From: Candidatus Binatia bacterium
Lineage (GTDB): Bacteria > Desulfobacterota_B > Binatia > UBA9968
NCBI GenBank assembly: GCA_025922795.1
Contig: JAICHC010000241.1
Location: forward strand, 1 to 5,412
DNA: 5,412 nucleotides
Direction: 5' to 3'
In this document: positions 5,001 through 5,412 of the stretch, one piece after another
How positions within the stretch are numbered: position 1 is the first letter of the stretch
Layout of the letters: each line of letters begins with the position of its first letter
Position numbers and translations under genes: made by a program
Notes under the pieces: generated by a model
What the model was told of the DNA's origin: nothing
Database searches by the model: none
The model's input: only the letters and a program-made list of their open reading frames with translations

Positions 5001-5018
5001 GGCGCGACTCATCGCGCC
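5001..5018. terminator. GC hairpin in the convergent spacer, possible weak bidirectional terminator
   Basis: GGCGCG (5001-5006) and CGCGCC (5013-5018) form a perfect 6-bp stem around a 6-nt loop. It lies 85 bp after the small protein gene and 164 bp after the end of the converging gene. No T-run follows on either strand, so it is not a canonical Rho-independent terminator. Confidence 0.3.
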
Positions 5019-5117
5019 CCTCCTGAGTCCTCACGACATTGTCAGCAGTATTTGTAGCCATGACTCCACTTACTCATGCCTCAGCCTCTGTCACTTTGGT
5101 TGCGGCTTCGCGGCGCT

Positions 5118-5141
5118 GGGTTCTTTGCGGTTAAATTTCTT
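5118..5141 (-). repeat. degenerate CGCAAAGA-type spacer repeat, copy E
   Basis: Minus-strand reading AATTTAACCGCAAAGAAC is the same spacer-repeat type with an AT-rich AAATTTAA lead-in, directly repeated from copy D. It sits about 40 bp downstream of the nitronate monooxygenase-like stop codon. Confidence 0.55.
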
Positions 5142-5182
5142 GTCTCCCTCGAAAATAGCCTCTGCGCGACGTACGCTCCCCC

Positions 5183-5412
5183 TTACGCTCCCACATACCG
5201 GCTACGCATGTCATTGAGAATTTGCGCGGCCTCTTGAACCATACGTTCAACGATCTCTCTTGCCGGCCGAGCGCTCTTCTCTTCGCTCAACATCCCCGCC
5301 ACCTGACCGCCCGGCACCTGAAGGACATCGACGCGCTCCGCCGCTTCCGCCGCGCGGCGAATTTCATCCATGGCATTGCCCTGATACGGCGTCGGCATCG
5401 CCTCGAGGCCGG
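5183..5412 (-). CDS. C-terminal fragment of a nitronate monooxygenase / 2-nitropropane dioxygenase-family flavoprotein (5' end off the right edge)
   Basis: The last 75 or so residues of a minus-strand gene; the frame stays open to the window edge (GLEA precedes the ATG at 5396-5398), so that methionine is internal. The end reads MPTPYQG (1-7 from the ATG), a charged helix MDEIRRAAEAAERVDVLQ (10-27), then VPGGQVAGML (28-37) and PAREIVERMVQEAAQIL (45-61). The GQxaGml...eIVerMvqEA signature is the usual C-terminus of nitronate monooxygenase and FabK-type enoyl-ACP reductase II proteins, FMN-binding TIM barrels that oxidise alkyl nitronates or related compounds. The catalytic His and the FMN-binding loops lie outside the window, so NMO and FabK-like roles cannot be separated. 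It converges with the small protein gene. Confidence 0.75.
   Translation of the reverse strand, partial: GLEAMPTPYQGNAMDEIRRAAEAAERVDVLQVPGGQVAGMLSEEKSARPAREIVERMVQEAAQILNDMRSRYVGA

Larger units (their letters stand above)
4916..5182. other. 267-bp convergent spacer between the small protein and the nitronate monooxygenase-like gene
   Basis: Lies between two converging genes. It contains two direct copies of the CGCAAAGA-type repeat and one GC-rich hairpin (5001-5018). The plus-strand frame open across 4741-5217 overlaps the small protein in another frame and looks non-coding. No promoter is expected here. Confidence 0.55.

Noticed and set aside
4741..5217. 158-codon plus-strand frame across the end of the small protein and the convergent spacer
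   Set aside because: It overlaps the better-supported small protein in another frame, crosses two degenerate repeats, and its product is a low-complexity Ser/Pro/Arg/Leu-rich sequence with no recognisable domain.

Overview
The window looks like ordinary chromosomal DNA from an uncultured, moderately GC-rich Gram-negative bacterium. It carries a TctC/Bug-type periplasmic solute-binding protein, an amidohydrolase-2 protein, a luciferase-like flavin oxidoreductase, a beta-hydroxyacid dehydrogenase and a nitronate-monooxygenase-type protein. This gene mix, together with repeat-rich spacers (CGCAAAGA-type tracts, GTCATnCC REP-like hairpins, AAAGGAT tracts), is what I would expect from soil or groundwater Proteobacteria-like lineages (beta-, delta- or Binatia/Rokubacteria-like). 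The lineage is an inference; no rRNA or marker gene is present to fix it.

Layout. (1) 2-847 (+): 3' part of a tripartite-tricarboxylate-transporter-type solute-binding protein, cut by the left edge. (2) 876-1937 (+): amidohydrolase, 28 bp downstream and probably in the same operon. (3) 1938-2331: a 394-bp spacer containing a possible 278-bp MITE-like element with 11-bp terminal inverted repeats. (4) 2332-3357 (+): LLM-class flavin-dependent oxidoreductase with no clear Shine-Dalgarno. (5) 3358-3766: a 409-bp spacer full of small repeats and hairpins, ending with a 20-codon upstream ORF that stops one base before the next gene. (6) 3767-4597 (+): NAD(P)-dependent 3-hydroxyisobutyrate-dehydrogenase-like protein with an altered substrate-binding motif. 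(7) 4601-4667: a long AAAGGAT-type inverted repeat. (8) 4676-4915 (+): a small protein of unknown function. (9) 4916-5182: a convergent spacer with two more degenerate repeats. (10) 5183-5412 (-): C-terminal end of a nitronate monooxygenase/FabK-like flavoprotein, cut by the right edge.

How the genes might work together. The binding protein would capture an organic acid in the periplasm. The amidohydrolase, flavin oxidoreductase, hydroxyacid dehydrogenase and nitronate-monooxygenase-like enzyme are typical of accessory catabolism of carboxylic acids, aromatics or xenobiotics. Only the first two genes are close enough to be called an operon with any confidence; each of the others is separated by a repeat-laden spacer. 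No substrate can be named from sequence alone. I found no RNA gene, CRISPR array, transposase, phage gene or defence system, and no clearly new multi-gene system. The most interesting material is in the spacers and in the altered motif of the dehydrogenase.
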